From Saprospiraceae bacterium (GTDB taxonomy: Bacteria; Bacteroidota; Bacteroidia; Chitinophagales; Saprospiraceae), in contig JADKGI010000010.1 in the NCBI GenBank assembly GCA_016722285.1, positions 62,001-126,000 of the forward strand: 64,000 nt of DNA. The letters run 5' to 3'. Under the pieces are notes generated by a model. It had not been told where the DNA came from, searched no databases, and saw only the letters and a list, made by a program, of their open reading frames with translations. Position numbers and translations under genes: made by a program. The first letter of the stretch is position 1, and each line of letters begins with the position of its first letter. Shown here in pieces: positions 29,032-39,798 of this stretch.

Positions 29032-30135
29032 ATGAGTAAAAAAGGAAGAGTATTGGTAGCCATGAGTGGAGGGATAGACAGCACTGTTGCCGCTATGATG
29101 CTTCACGAAGAAGGTTATGAAGTCGTAGGGATCACCATGAAAACCTGGGATTATGCCAGCGCTGGAGGCTCAAAAAATGAAACTGGTTGTTGCTCGCTTG
29201 ACTCAATAAATGATGCCAGGCAAGTTGCAGTAAATATGGGATTCCACCATTTTATTGTAGATATCAGAGAAGAGTTTGGTGATTATGTGATTGATAATTT
29301 TGTCGAGGAATATATCGCAGGAAGAACCCCGAATCCTTGCGTACTTTGCAATACCCATATCAAATGGAGCGCTTTGCTCAAAAGAGCTGATGCTATGGAC
29401 TGTGAATTTATTGCCACAGGCCATTATGCTATTATCAAGGAAGAAAATAACAGACGATTTATTTCGAAAGGAAGAGATGACCGGAAAGACCAGTCCTACG
29501 TACTATGGGGACTATCGCAAGCCTGTCTTGAGAGAAGTTCTTTTCCGCTGGGAGAATACACAAAACCTGAGATCAGACAATTGGCAAAAGAATTTGGTTA
29601 TGAAGAACTCAGTAAAAAGCCCGAGAGTTATGAAATTTGTTTTGTTCCTGATAATGATTATCGTGGCTTTCTTAAAAGAAGAGTGCCCGGTCTGGAAGAA
29701 AAAGTGAAAGACGGCAGATTTATAAACATGTCAGGAGAGTTTTTAGGTCTTCACGAAGGTTATCCTTTTTATACCATCGGCCAACGAAAAGGCCTTGGAG
29801 GTGGCTATAAAACTCCAATGTTTGTGACAGAAATAATACCGGAATCCAATACTGTGGTGCTCGGAAATATAGACGAATTAATAAAAAATGGAATGGATGT
29901 GGGTCAGGTCAATATGATGAAATATGAAAAATTAACGAATAACATGGAAGCCACAACACAGGTTAGATATAATGATAAAGGTGTATTAGCATCGCTGCAT
30001 CCTGCCGGAGATCAGGTAAGAGTGGAGTTTTTTGCCAATGTAAGAGGTATTGCTCCAGGACAGTCGGCTGTATTTTATGAAGGGGATGACATTATAGGCG
30101 GGGGCATCATTCTGAACAGTAATATCAATATTTAA
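29032..30135 (+). CDS. mnmA: tRNA-specific 2-thiouridylase
   Basis: 367 residues. Installs the 2-thio group on wobble U34 of Lys, Glu and Gln tRNAs using ATP and a relayed persulfide. P-loop VAMSGGIDSTVAAMML at the N-terminus; catalytic cysteine in TPNPCVLCN and second catalytic cysteine in YEICFVPDNDYRGFL; C-terminal beta-barrel with FYTIGQRKGLGGG. Both cysteines are present, so it should be active. The ATG at 29032 is preceded by a TAnnTTTG box. Confidence 0.95.
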   Translation: MSKKGRVLVAMSGGIDSTVAAMMLHEEGYEVVGITMKTWDYASAGGSKNETGCCSLDSINDARQVAVNMGFHHFIVDIREEFGDYVIDNFVEEYIAGRTPNPCVLCNTHIKWSALLKRADAMDCEFIATGHYAIIKEENNRRFISKGRDDRKDQSYVLWGLSQACLERSSFPLGEYTKPEIRQLAKEFGYEELSKKPESYEICFVPDNDYRGFLKRRVPGLEEKVKDGRFINMSGEFLGLHEGYPFYTIGQRKGLGGGYKTPMFVTEIIPESNTVVLGNIDELIKNGMDVGQVNMMKYEKLTNNMEATTQVRYNDKGVLASLHPAGDQVRVEFFANVRGIAPGQSAVFYEGDDIIGGGIILNSNINI

Positions 30136-30200
30136 TTTTTTGTAAATCAACAAAAATTGCCTGCTGACAATTATATTAAACTATACATAATAAGCAGTCT

Positions 30201-30947
30201 ATGAATATAAATAATATGAAATATGTATATTTTCTAATTCTGCTGACTGGCTTTCTGTTTTTTTCATGTACGAATGAAAAAGAAAGCGTTGATCAAAGTA
30301 CATTTGGCTATGAATATTTTCCTGTTTCGAGTGGAAAAGTTTGGACTTACCAATCAGACAGTATTATATATTTGAGTGGAGGGGCAAAAAGGGATTCTGT
30401 GCGATCATTCATACAGGAAGAAATAGGGGATATGTACACTGATGCAAGTGGCAATCAAATTTTCAAAATTTACAGATCATTCAGGAGAAATAATTCTGAT
30501 AACTGGGAAAGAATCAATACATGGACTGTAAGTATGGATAATACAAGCGCAGTGCGTACAGAAGAAAATCTGAAATTCATTAAGCTTGTTTTTCCATTTA
30601 AGAAGGGATTAAGATGGCAGGGGAATGCATTTCTTGATACGGATATATATATAGAAGCAGGTGGTGAAAATATTCAGGCATATAAAAACTGGAAATCTAA
30701 AATAGAGGCCACAGATTTGGATTATAATTTTAAAGGTAATACTATAAAGACAGTCAAGGTAAATCTGGTTAGCGACACTTCAATTATTGATCTCAGAAAG
30801 GTTACTGAATATTATGGTCAGGGTATAGGATTGGTAAGAAAAGAAATGACAATTCTGGATACAGATGGAAATAACCCTTCTCAATCCTGGGAATTAAAAA
30901 CTAAAAAAGGATTTATCCATACTCTGACATTGCTTGATGTAAGATAA
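30201..30947 (+). CDS. Lipoprotein of unknown function
   Basis: 248 residues. The signal peptide ends in a lipobox LFFSC (Cys23), so the mature protein is lipid-anchored. The remainder is predicted to be mostly beta-strand, with YEYFPVSSGKVWTYQSDSI near the start and YYGQGIGLVRKEM near the end, a layout seen in many Bacteroidota lipoproteins. I do not recognise a family with a known function. The start could also be Met6. It sits between mnmA and rimM, 10 bp before the latter's start, so it is likely co-transcribed with rimM. Confidence 0.75.
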   Translation: MNINNMKYVYFLILLTGFLFFSCTNEKESVDQSTFGYEYFPVSSGKVWTYQSDSIIYLSGGAKRDSVRSFIQEEIGDMYTDASGNQIFKIYRSFRRNNSDNWERINTWTVSMDNTSAVRTEENLKFIKLVFPFKKGLRWQGNAFLDTDIYIEAGGENIQAYKNWKSKIEATDLDYNFKGNTIKTVKVNLVSDTSIIDLRKVTEYYGQGIGLVRKEMTILDTDGNNPSQSWELKTKKGFIHTLTLLDVR

Positions 30948-30957
30948 AATTGGCTTG

Positions 30958-31467
30958 ATGCAGGAGAAATTTATTACAATTGGAACCATATATAAGCCTT
31001 CAGGTACACAGGGAGAATTAAAAACCGATATTATGGATGTGTTTTTTGAAGATTTCTTAAAATCTGACCACATCTTTATAAAACTTAATGGCTTATTTGT
31101 ACCTTATTTTATAGAAGAAATCAGAGAAACAAATCAATTACTACTAAAAATCGAGGAAATTGATAATCCGGAATCTGCATCTATTTTATGCAATAAGGAC
31201 ATTTACTTAAGGCAAAATTCTATCAGACCTGAGGCATTAAGTAAGCTGAATGAAAGAGAACAATTTGAAGGATATACTATTTATGATAGTGAGAATTTGA
31301 TTGGATCCATTGAATCTATTGAATATATGCCTCAACAAATCATAGCCTGGGTCAATTATCATTCAAAACTTATTGCAATTCCTTTAGCCGAAGGACTAAT
31401 CCATGAAACCGATCATAAATCCAAAACGCTTTACATGAATCTTCCACAAGGAATTTTGGACTTATAA
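30958..31467 (+). CDS. rimM: Ribosome maturation factor RimM
   Basis: 169 residues from the ATG at 30958; a TTG one codon earlier is unlikely to be used. RimM binds ribosomal protein uS19 and assists 30S head assembly. The N-terminal beta-barrel opens FITIGTIYKPSGTQGELKTD, and the C-terminal PRC-barrel begins near FEGYTIYDSENLIGSIESIE and ends in AIPLAEGLIHETD. Sequence is divergent from E. coli RimM but the two-domain layout and length fit. Usually found with rpsP or trmD, which are not here. Confidence 0.85.
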   Translation: MQEKFITIGTIYKPSGTQGELKTDIMDVFFEDFLKSDHIFIKLNGLFVPYFIEEIRETNQLLLKIEEIDNPESASILCNKDIYLRQNSIRPEALSKLNEREQFEGYTIYDSENLIGSIESIEYMPQQIIAWVNYHSKLIAIPLAEGLIHETDHKSKTLYMNLPQGILDL

Positions 31468-31672
31468 TCATCTAATTTATGCACCAAAATACAGATTATG
31501 TGAAGTCAACATTCGACAGAATATTATAAAATATTAGTTTTTCTTTCCTGCAATACAAAATTATTTTTAAAAAAATCGGGATAAAATAACATTTAAATTA
31601 CTGATTATCATTATATTATAGGAATAATATGGATGTTATGTTCTATAATAATATCTTGCTACAAAAGAAAAA

Positions 31673-31700
31673 CGGGCCTTGCAGAAAAATGCAAAGCCCG
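31673..31700 (-). terminator. Terminator of the T9SS esterase gene
   Basis: 11-bp inverted repeat with one mismatch (31673-31683 with 31690-31700), 6-nt loop. On the minus strand it is followed by a T5 run. It may also stop read-through from rimM. The rest of 31468-31726 shows nothing else. Confidence 0.8.
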
Positions 31701-31726
31701 CTTTCAAAAATATTTCACACAAATTT

Positions 31727-33303
31727 TTATTCGAATATCACTCTTTTCGTGAGCACACCTTCATCAAATCGCAACTGAACCAGATACATTCCGTTCTGCA
31801 GGTTTTCTCTTCTTATAGTTAAATAATTTGCATTAACATCATTATTATTCCTTAGCATTTTACCACTAATATCGAATACGGAATATGATCTCACCGGTTT
31901 ATCATCAGACACTGTGATGTTGATTTCAGTAGAGCCGGATTTGGAGCTAATTTAAGATTAACCTGAGCATCACTGAGCATTTACAGAAGCAGACCAACAG
32001 TTAAGTCCCAAAGCAACACATGCCCGCGGAGCAAAATACCCTATTATAGTATCGATATATTTTCTCGCAGATGCTGCATTTGTGTTACAATCTTTTGTAT
32101 TTGGGTCAGTTAGAGGTTTGGGCACGCTTGCATTTGCCCATTCCCAAGGTGAACCTGAATCATTTGGAGTACCATTAAATTGATAAAAAGCTAAGTTACC
32201 AGTTTTGTTAAATGCATTAAAAGGATCTTTACCAGCAGGAATGGTTTTAAAAACATCATTCATCCCTCTTCGATCCAATATATTAGCCACATCACATGAT
32301 CCTGAAACTTCAACTACAGGCTCTGGACCTCTTAATGTAGGAACTCTTAAAATACCAGTTTTGCATGGCGCAAAAGCATCACTGCCTACATGGAATGATA
32401 TCAATGGCGTTTCACCGGCTGTAATCCAGGATGTATCTCCAAGTGCGCCACCCATATTCACAGTAAGAGCATACTCTGAGCTATATCCGACATGATTAGG
32501 CACTGATAGTGTATCGCCTGATTTAAAGGATAATACTGCAGTAGGAATATAAGCAGCAGATGAAACAGTGGGAGGACCATCACCATTTACCAAGCCATTT
32601 TGAGATTCAATTATCATAGGTACGTTTCCTATACCCTGAACAGGTAAAATCCATTTACCACCTGGTGTATTGGTAATTTCAGAATATTGGTTCAAAAAAG
32701 CGGACGCCAAGGATAAATAACCTCCAGTACCTTGACCCCAGACTGTTATTTTTGTTGTGTCAATACCATGAAGATTGTTTAATTCTTTAACGCTTTTCTT
32801 AAAGTATCGAATGTATGTATTTACATCCTGTACCCCCCTATAAGCAGCTTGAATCAAAGTATATCTTTTTAATAACTCCTGCTCAATAGTAGGTAGCCAT
32901 CCTTGTCTATATTCGACACAGCAACAACATACCCCATTTTTGCTAACCTGTGGCCATTTCTATGTTTGTGGAATCAGTAATTGTACCACCACATGCCCGT
33001 TAAAAGTATAAGGGATAAAGTTTCCGGTGTGTAAATAAACTATTAAAGGCCTGTCAGTTTTAGTATCACCATCAGGGTATAGAATTGTGCTCGCAACTGC
33101 TGTCTTTGGGAACCAAGACCAGGCACTTGTTGTAAAAGCCCTCCCACCCAAGGCATAACTGTAAAATTTTCTTGAAGTGTTTGCAGTGTAGATACGTTTA
33201 CTTTGGAAAACACTTCTTTTGTAAATCTGCCTTCCTGGGCAATTACCATATTTGAGATAGTTAAAGCAACTATCAGAATAAAAAGATTTGTAAAAATTCG
33301 CAT
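31727..33303 (-). pseudogene. T9SS-exported alpha/beta-hydrolase (esterase-like), multiply frameshifted
   Basis: Signal peptide MRIFTNLFILIVALTISNMVIAQ, then a hydrolase domain spread over several frames: RPLIVYLHTGNF (oxyanion region), RLAKMGYVVAV, EYRQGW, and the nucleophile elbow TVWGQGTGGYLSLASAF, with Thr where serine hydrolases have Ser. The C-terminus is a T9SS type A tail (APNPA, then SVFDISGKML to the end). At least six indels are needed to read it through: near 33163, 32986, 32945, 32918, 31970 and 31935. All restore sensible family-like sequence, and most are single missing bases. Either locally poor sequence or a young pseudogene. It lies 26 bp after the TonB receptor on the same strand. 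Confidence 0.7.
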
Positions 33304-33328
33304 GTGAAAAAGATTTTAAGTTAATTAA

Positions 33329-36122
33329 TTAAATTTTTGATTTAAAGTCGTATGTTAAAGTTAAATATGCCATCTACCGATTCTTGTCATCCGTAAGCCT
33401 GAAATTGTTTGTTGTTGATTGCATTGGAAGCACCTGCCTTTACAACTAAATTTAATTTAGGCAAAGTATAATTAACCTGTGCATCAACTAAATCGTATGT
33501 GGGTATATCACCAGTAAACTGGGGAGAACCTTCGAAAACAAAACCCTGAATCCATTTGTAATTGACATTAAATCCAAGGGAATTTTTTCCTGAACCAAAA
33601 GGAATATCCCGACCGGAAATACCTATATTGTATTTGTGTTTGGGGGTATTGAATGCTGGAACAATATCGTCATCTACCTGTGTGATTAAGTTATTGTAAC
33701 TATAATTCCCATTAAATGAATAGTATCTGCTGAAATAATAATTGAATCCTAAGGCAAAACCCTGAGAATTGACAATTTTTGTTGAATTTGCAGATACTCT
33801 TATCGCTTTTATATTATTAAATTGCCTGATTTGAAATGGTGGACTACCAGGTATTAACTCAACATACACTAAAGGTATCTTAAGCCCAATCTGATATCCT
33901 ATAAAGTCATCATAAATATTGTAGTAATAACTTGCATCAACAAAAAGCTTTTCAAATAAAGTCGTTCTGTATCCCAATTCAAAAGTTTTAACTTTTTCTG
34001 GTCTAATTGGATCAATTGAAATTTCATTGTACGGCAATAATGGATTCGCACGGTTGTCTTGAAATGATTTTAAGGTTATTAAGCTATCATAACCAGTAAG
34101 GTTGCCTAATAATCGTGCTGGCCCTACTTCAAGATCTAAATATTGGTCAGATAAAGTTGGATTCCTTATGGCCGAAGAGAAAGAAGCACGTAAATAGTTA
34201 TTTTCAGAAGGTTTCCAAACTATTGAACCTGCTGGAGAAAAAAGCAAGTTAAAATTTTGATTCTTATCAAGTCTGGCTGCAACTGAGACAGTAAAATCAT
34301 GAATTTGCTTGCTTGCTCCACTATATATTCCAATTTCTGAGTTGGTTATTCTATTTAGTTCATCATTAAAAATAGTGCCCTCAGTATTTGGCCTGTACAT
34401 TCTTCCATTAGCACCAATGGTCACCTCCTTAAAAAAGTCGGAGGAAAATTTATATTCTCCATGAATGTGGAATAAGGCAGATTTGTCAAAAAATCTTGTG
34501 CCTTTTTCTAAATCATTATTTTTTCTTGATGTTATAGAATTAAATAAGGAATCAAATCTTGGAGTACCCGGTTTATAGAAATCGGCAATGCTAAATGTTC
34601 TGTTATTTGACGAGGCAAAATCTTGAGCTTTCTATGGAATTCATCAAGAATTTCCTTATTATCTTTCTGCCATTGCTGAAAGTTATCCTGAGACATACCC
34701 ATTGACTTAAGTTGGTCAAATACCCTGTTCTGAGCCCAATAATCAGAATATGCCCTAAACCACGCATCATTAGAACTACTTGCTTCAATCAATTTTTGCG
34801 CAGTAAAGTAAGGGTCGTATGAATCTCCTGCATCTTCATGGGTGGCATAAGCCCTTATGAAATATTTGTCCTTTTTTCTGAATTCCAGACGATGTTGATA
34901 AAATTGAATACCCCGGAGACTAAACCTGTTGTCACCTTGATATACTGTAGTCCCATATCCAAAATTGGAAGAAGCAATAATCTCAGGAGATTCGAAGTCT
35001 TTAGATGGTTTAGTCCTAATATGAACAGCTACACCAGACTTTATATTTCTGGTATTATAGTTAACTAAATCAATTTCTTTGTATCCCTGACGATTAAAAG
35101 AATTTAAGCCTGTTGAAGAATTAAGTCTGTTCCATTATTATAAATATTATATTCATCGCCGTAGATATTAACGCATTAAACCCTCCAGGATTTAATTTTG
35201 CATTAAAGATATCATTGCCCGTGGCATCAGTAACTGGATCATAATTATCTGCAACCCAGTCATTAGCAGCCAGATAAGAAAAATTTAGTTTATAAGCTAC
35301 AACCGGAAGACCGGATTTATTGTTGATGGCATCTGCAAATCTTACTGCTGTTTCGAAAAGATTTCTTTCTCCTACTTTTACACTCGCAGCTAATCCCTGA
35401 TTATAAAAAGGATTTTTCGTTTCCATACTGATAACGCCATTAAAAGCATTTGGTCCATAGAAAGCCGAACTTGCACCTACCACCAGATCCACTTTTTGAA
35501 TGTCCAATTCAGGAGAACCCAAAAAATTTCCCAATGAAAAATTTAGCCCCGGCGATTGATTGTCAACTCCATCAATAATCTGCAATGAACGCACGGGACT
35601 TGTACTGTTAAATCCTCTCGTATTGATCACGGTAAATCCTAAGCTTGCCGTAGTTAAGTCAACACCTTTAAGAGACCCTAAGCCATTATAAAAGTCAGTT
35701 GATGCAGTTTGCTTGATTGCTATCGCATCCAATGATTCTACCGTCAGAGGTGCTGCCTTCTGTTTATCAGAAATTCTTTGGCCTTTTATTTCAACTCCCA
35801 GATCAATAGTAACCGCATCCTCAGACAATTTAATTTCAATTTTTTGTTTAATATCGTTAACCAAAATATCCATTGATGTGTAACCAATGTAAGAGCAATT
35901 CAAGGTAACCGGTACTCCGTCCACTTTCAACTCAAAATTGCCATCATAATCCGTTACTGTGCCAATGGAAGGATTGTCTTTTAATACCACATTAGCACCT
36001 ATTAACGGTTCACCATTCAGGTTGTCCAAAACCTTCCCTTTCAGAGTAACCTGACTATCAAGTTGAAGTGCAACCATCATAAGTGCAAGTAAAATTATAA
36101 AATTCTGTATATTATTCCTCAT
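33329..36122 (-). pseudogene. TonB-dependent receptor, multiply frameshifted
   Basis: Outer-membrane active transporter. Signal peptide (residues 1-23), then a carboxypeptidase-D-like regulatory domain (KGKVLDNLNGEPLIGANVVL), then a plug with NTRGFNSTSPVRSLQIIDGV and the barrel (FELGYRTTLFEKLFVDASYY). The last strand is LAYLTLTYDF after correction. About 930 codons once five indels are repaired (near 35172, 35121, 34629, 33390 and 33372). Three are single missing bases within or beside short homopolymers. Substrate unknown. The directly downstream T9SS esterase suggests a joint uptake/degradation role, but this is only context. Confidence 0.8.
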
Positions 36123-36701
36123 AAATGTGGCAGAAGCTATAGTGATTGTTAATAAACTGTAAAATTGTCACAAAATAAAAATAATTTTTGATAGTATTTC
36201 AAAAAGCATCATTTTTTTATTTCAAGTTAAATTATGTAATTGGAAAAGAATAATTTTACAACAACCTAAGCAAAATTAAATGTCAGAAAGGGACTTTAAA
36301 TCGAAGTCAATCAAAATTATTGTTTGCATACAAGGCAATTTAAAGCCCTGTTATACGAGTCAAAATAAAGTGTTTGCCTTCTTTTGATTCAGAATTTTAA
36401 TTATATGATGGCAATCCGACCAATTCAATTATTTGAAGTGATTCCTCTAAATTTACCCATCCCTGCCATCTTCGGGGCAGGCGGGCTAGATCCTTCCCTT
36501 AAAATGGAAGGACTTAAAATCATATTGTTAATCCCTATGCAAGTCACCTGCCTACCGAACAAATTCTTTGGCAAGCTGGTCTAAACCCAGCTTTTCATCA
36601 AATTTAATCCCCATAGCTTTGGCTATGAAAATGAAATTTAATATCAATATGAATTCCAAGCACTTACATATTATTTTAACATACGTATTTAAATGACTTC
36701 A
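36123..36701. other. Long intergenic region with three small hairpins
   Basis: About 580 bp without a credible gene. The right half holds three perfect short inverted repeats: 36491-36497 with 36506-36512 (7 bp), 36573-36579 with 36587-36593 (7 bp), and 36612-36617 with 36622-36627 (6 bp). Its base composition is richer in G and C around 36460-36500 than its surroundings. It could be a decayed repeat element or the processed end of an untranslated RNA; I cannot decide. Confidence 0.4.
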
Positions 36702-37247
36702 TTAGCCTATTGACCATTCTTTGAAGTATTTAATGAAAATTTTGGCCAGATTTTCGGCGTCTGATATAGCTCTGTGGTGGATTCCTGTAAATTCAAAACC
36801 TTCCAGTTTTACTGCTTTTTTAAGTCCCGGCTCATCCTTTAAATTCTTAAGTTCACGATATGCAGGTTTAAGATTAAAATGATGTTTTAGCCATTCGGTA
36901 TCCAGTCGATGTAGTTCGCTGTCCTGTACAAGTTGGTGTCTGTCATACTTGCCCCAGGAAATAAGACAGAAAGGCTCCTCATCTACCCCTACCCAATCCA
37001 TAAACTCACTCAAAATAAAAGGATAGATTTTTGATTTATCCACATCTTCCTGTGAGATAGAAGTCAGTTTTTTACAAAAATCGGAAAGAATCGGATTAAT
37101 GCTGGGTTTTACAAACCTGGTAAATTTAGACTCTGCTTCTCCGTAATCATTGACCTTTATGGCACCGATTTCAATGATTTCATTTAGTCCCTTTGGGGGT
37201 CTGCCCAGCCAGCAGGTGGCTTCAAGATCAAAGATAATATAGTTCAT
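36702..37247 (-). CDS. DEDDh 3'-5' exonuclease (ERI1/KapD-like)
   Basis: 181 residues. Exonuclease-fold protein with motif Exo I IIFDLEATCW (Asp7 and Glu9), an internal Exo II region around LISWGKYDRHQL (Asp) and Exo III HHRAISDAENLAKIF (His and Asp). This DEDDh pattern, together with the ERI1-like EIIEIGAIKV segment, points to the 3'hExo/KapD branch acting on RNA or short DNA 3' ends, and not to DNA polymerase proofreading. It follows the acyltransferase after 15 bp on the same strand. Confidence 0.85.
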   Translation of the reverse strand: MNYIIFDLEATCWLGRPPKGLNEIIEIGAIKVNDYGEAESKFTRFVKPSINPILSDFCKKLTSISQEDVDKSKIYPFILSEFMDWVGVDEEPFCLISWGKYDRHQLVQDSELHRLDTEWLKHHFNLKPAYRELKNLKDEPGLKKAVKLEGFEFTGIHHRAISDAENLAKIFIKYFKEWSIG

Positions 37248-37262
37248 AGTTTGAAGAGTTAG

Positions 37263-38936
37263 TTATGATTGCCAGGCTTTTTCCCAACCCATTAACTCTT
37301 CAAGGCCGTAATTAATAAGTCTGTTATGATAAAAATAGAGTAGTCGAATATCCCGGCAAATCAAATTTCCTTCTTTATTAATTTTTAGTATATCAGAAGT
37401 GTGATAAATGCCCAATTTTGAAAGACCTTCATCAATGAAATTCTTTGCATCAGTCCAGGATTCATCAGAGATGCACAACAATTCATTTTGTTTCATTGCC
37501 AAAATGTGTTGCATCAATTTTCGAACATTCGTAAAAAAATCATCATAGCTAATTTCATAAGTTTTGATTTTTTGATTTACGAGAAAAAATAACCCCGCTT
37601 CTTTATATTCACTATATATTAAATGAAAAGCAGTAAATGCTATTACATTGCTTGAAAGAACAACATTAAACTTCCTGTATGAATCCACCAGAGACTCAGA
37701 AAGAAGTTTGGCATATACACCTTCACGCTGACGATTTGATGAAAGCTGGCCGTCAAATGAAAAATAATCATGCATTTCTATCTCATGGCCAAATTTATCA
37801 AAACTTATACCTTCATTATTAACCTTATTGCCAAAAACATCCATGGGATCACCAAATGACATATATACTTCAGACGATCTCGTGTATAAGTCCTTTATAA
37901 ACCTCATCACATTACCAAATGATGGTCCTCCGCTCCTCGCTCTTTTATACTTTTCCTTACCGATAATCTGTAGGTGCTGATCAATGAGGTGAGTTGCTTC
38001 CAATACAAAATGATAACCTACGCTCAATGGTACGACAAATATCTTTTTGTCACTACCCTCTTCAAGATGCAATCTCTGGGCTTCAATGGAGGAGCTTATC
38101 AAACCCAATTTGAGTTTATCTTCAATTTGTCCGCTTCTGGATCTGGTACCTCCCGGGAAAAACAAACAATTTACTCCCTCAATAATCGAGTAGCCCGACA
38201 TTGATTTTAAGCATTCAAGGTAAATAGGATTTTTCTTACGTCTGTCCACCCTGAATGCTCCAAGTCTGTTGATAAAATAACCAACTATCTCAACATTGTA
38301 TAGATTGAGACCTGCACCATAGGAAAAGGATGGCAATCCAACATTGACATCTATGGCATAACCTATCATTATAGAATCCAGATTTGTATAATGAGTAGGC
38401 ATAAATACAACGGTTCCCTTTTCAAATAAACCACGGATCAAATCCACATTTCCTTTAAGTATGATTCTGTTCTGGAGGCTTTTCTTTGATCCCCATCTCC
38501 ACTGCCCTTTAGCAAAATAACTACTAAAAATTCTTTTGAAAAATGATGTCAGAAATATCCTCGAAAATTTAAATGTCCTCGGGCTGAAGTTACCGACAAT
38601 TTCTTCATCATACCTATTGATTATTCTCTTAATTAGTTCTATTTCAGCATCTTGTCTGTCTTCTCTGATTGTCGTGTTTTCAAGGTCTGCGGCTATTGAT
38701 TTCCAATAGTCTTTCTCATCTTGCGGATCAACTTTCCACGGCGAAAGCTTGATCCTCTGGTTTTCCATATAGACTGTTCTGGATATAAGGTCATGTAGAT
38801 TTTTACCGTGAGACTCCTGAATTTGGGTTAATACATATTTATTGAGTTTACTTATAAATTTAGACCTATGCTTACTTTGAAGCGCTACGGGCCATTCATT
38901 GACATCAGGAATTATATGAGGATAAATCTTATTCAT
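37263..38936 (-). CDS. Glycerol-3-phosphate/lysophosphatidate acyltransferase-like protein
   Basis: 557 residues with a central PlsB/PlsC acyltransferase domain. Block 1 is VFMPTHYTNLDSIM, an HX4D catalytic pair; block 2 includes GAFRVDRRKKNP; block 3 is FFPGGTRSRSGQI; block 4 surrounds IFVVPLSVGYHF. The long flanking regions and length are closer to PlsB-type glycerol-3-phosphate acyltransferases than to the short PlsC. The likely reaction is acyl transfer in membrane phospholipid synthesis. Its start overlaps the last 8 bp of engB, indicating co-expression with engB and the exonuclease. Confidence 0.82.
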   Translation of the reverse strand: MNKIYPHIIPDVNEWPVALQSKHRSKFISKLNKYVLTQIQESHGKNLHDLISRTVYMENQRIKLSPWKVDPQDEKDYWKSIAADLENTTIREDRQDAEIELIKRIINRYDEEIVGNFSPRTFKFSRIFLTSFFKRIFSSYFAKGQWRWGSKKSLQNRIILKGNVDLIRGLFEKGTVVFMPTHYTNLDSIMIGYAIDVNVGLPSFSYGAGLNLYNVEIVGYFINRLGAFRVDRRKKNPIYLECLKSMSGYSIIEGVNCLFFPGGTRSRSGQIEDKLKLGLISSSIEAQRLHLEEGSDKKIFVVPLSVGYHFVLEATHLIDQHLQIIGKEKYKRARSGGPSFGNVMRFIKDLYTRSSEVYMSFGDPMDVFGNKVNNEGISFDKFGHEIEMHDYFSFDGQLSSNRQREGVYAKLLSESLVDSYRKFNVVLSSNVIAFTAFHLIYSEYKEAGLFFLVNQKIKTYEISYDDFFTNVRKLMQHILAMKQNELLCISDESWTDAKNFIDEGLSKLGIYHTSDILKINKEGNLICRDIRLLYFYHNRLINYGLEELMGWEKAWQS

Positions 38937-39558
38937 TTATTACCTCTTGATTGACTTCAATAGATGAGGCATCTATCACAGATGAAATATAATCCAAAAT
39001 GTCTTTTTGGCCTTCTTTTGTCTCAGCACTTGACACAAAATGTGGGGGTAATTCATTCCACGATTTCAAAAGTTCCTTAATGATAGTTTGAACATTTGGT
39101 GAGACCTGACTTCTTCCTATTTTGTCAGATTTGGTAAAAACGATACTGAAAGGTACTGAATTTGCGCCGCACCAATCGATAAATTCTCTATCAATAGCTT
39201 GTAAAGGATGCCGTATATCAATTAAAATAAAAGCCAAATACAAGGTAGATCTTTGGGTCAGATAAGACCTGATTATCTTGCTGAATGATTCTTTTTTGGT
39301 CTTGGATGCCCGGGCATATCCATAACCAGGTAAATCTACCAGATACCACGATTCGTTTATTTCAAAAAAATTGATCAGCTGGGTTTTACCGGGAGTTACA
39401 GATACTTTTGCTATTCCTTTTTTATTGGTCAGCATATTGATAAGGGAAGATTTTCCAACATTGGATCTGCCTATAAAAGCAAACTCAGGCTTTACTCCTT
39501 CGGGGCATTCTGATGCTTTGGGGTAGCTGGCTATAAATGTAACATCTTTGATCTTCAT
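38929..39558 (-). CDS. engB: Ribosome biogenesis GTPase EngB/YihA
   Basis: 209-residue Ras-like GTPase needed for 50S assembly. G1 FIGRSNVGKSS, G2 with the Thr of VSVTPGKTQ, G3 LVDLPGYGYAR, G4 FTKSDK, G5 near VSSAETKEG. Length is typical. It is the first gene of the engB-acyltransferase-exonuclease run on the minus strand. The 240-bp region upstream is AT-rich and I see no clear promoter box in it. Confidence 0.95.
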   Translation of the reverse strand: MKIKDVTFIASYPKASECPEGVKPEFAFIGRSNVGKSSLINMLTNKKGIAKVSVTPGKTQLINFFEINESWYLVDLPGYGYARASKTKKESFSKIIRSYLTQRSTLYLAFILIDIRHPLQAIDREFIDWCGANSVPFSIVFTKSDKIGRSQVSPNVQTIIKELLKSWNELPPHFVSSAETKEGQKDILDYISSVIDASSIEVNQEVINE

Positions 39559-39798
39559 ATCGGCACTGTTTTTGATATATTATAACTAAATAAAATAGGT
39601 TAAGCTATAATAATCAACACAATATGTTCAAAATTAAACTTTTATATTTTTAGAAAAAGTTATTTTCCAGTTAAAATAAAGTTAAACAGGTTGCAAAACT
39701 AACGAATTTTAAGGCAATACTCCGTTTCTCCAATAATATCTTAATATTTTTTTAAAACAATAATTTTTGTTAATCCCCAAATTAAAATACCCCAAATC

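Noticed and set aside
36384..36584. 66-codon plus-strand frame in the intergenic region
   Set aside because: No signal peptide, domain or credible start context; it runs across a hairpin.
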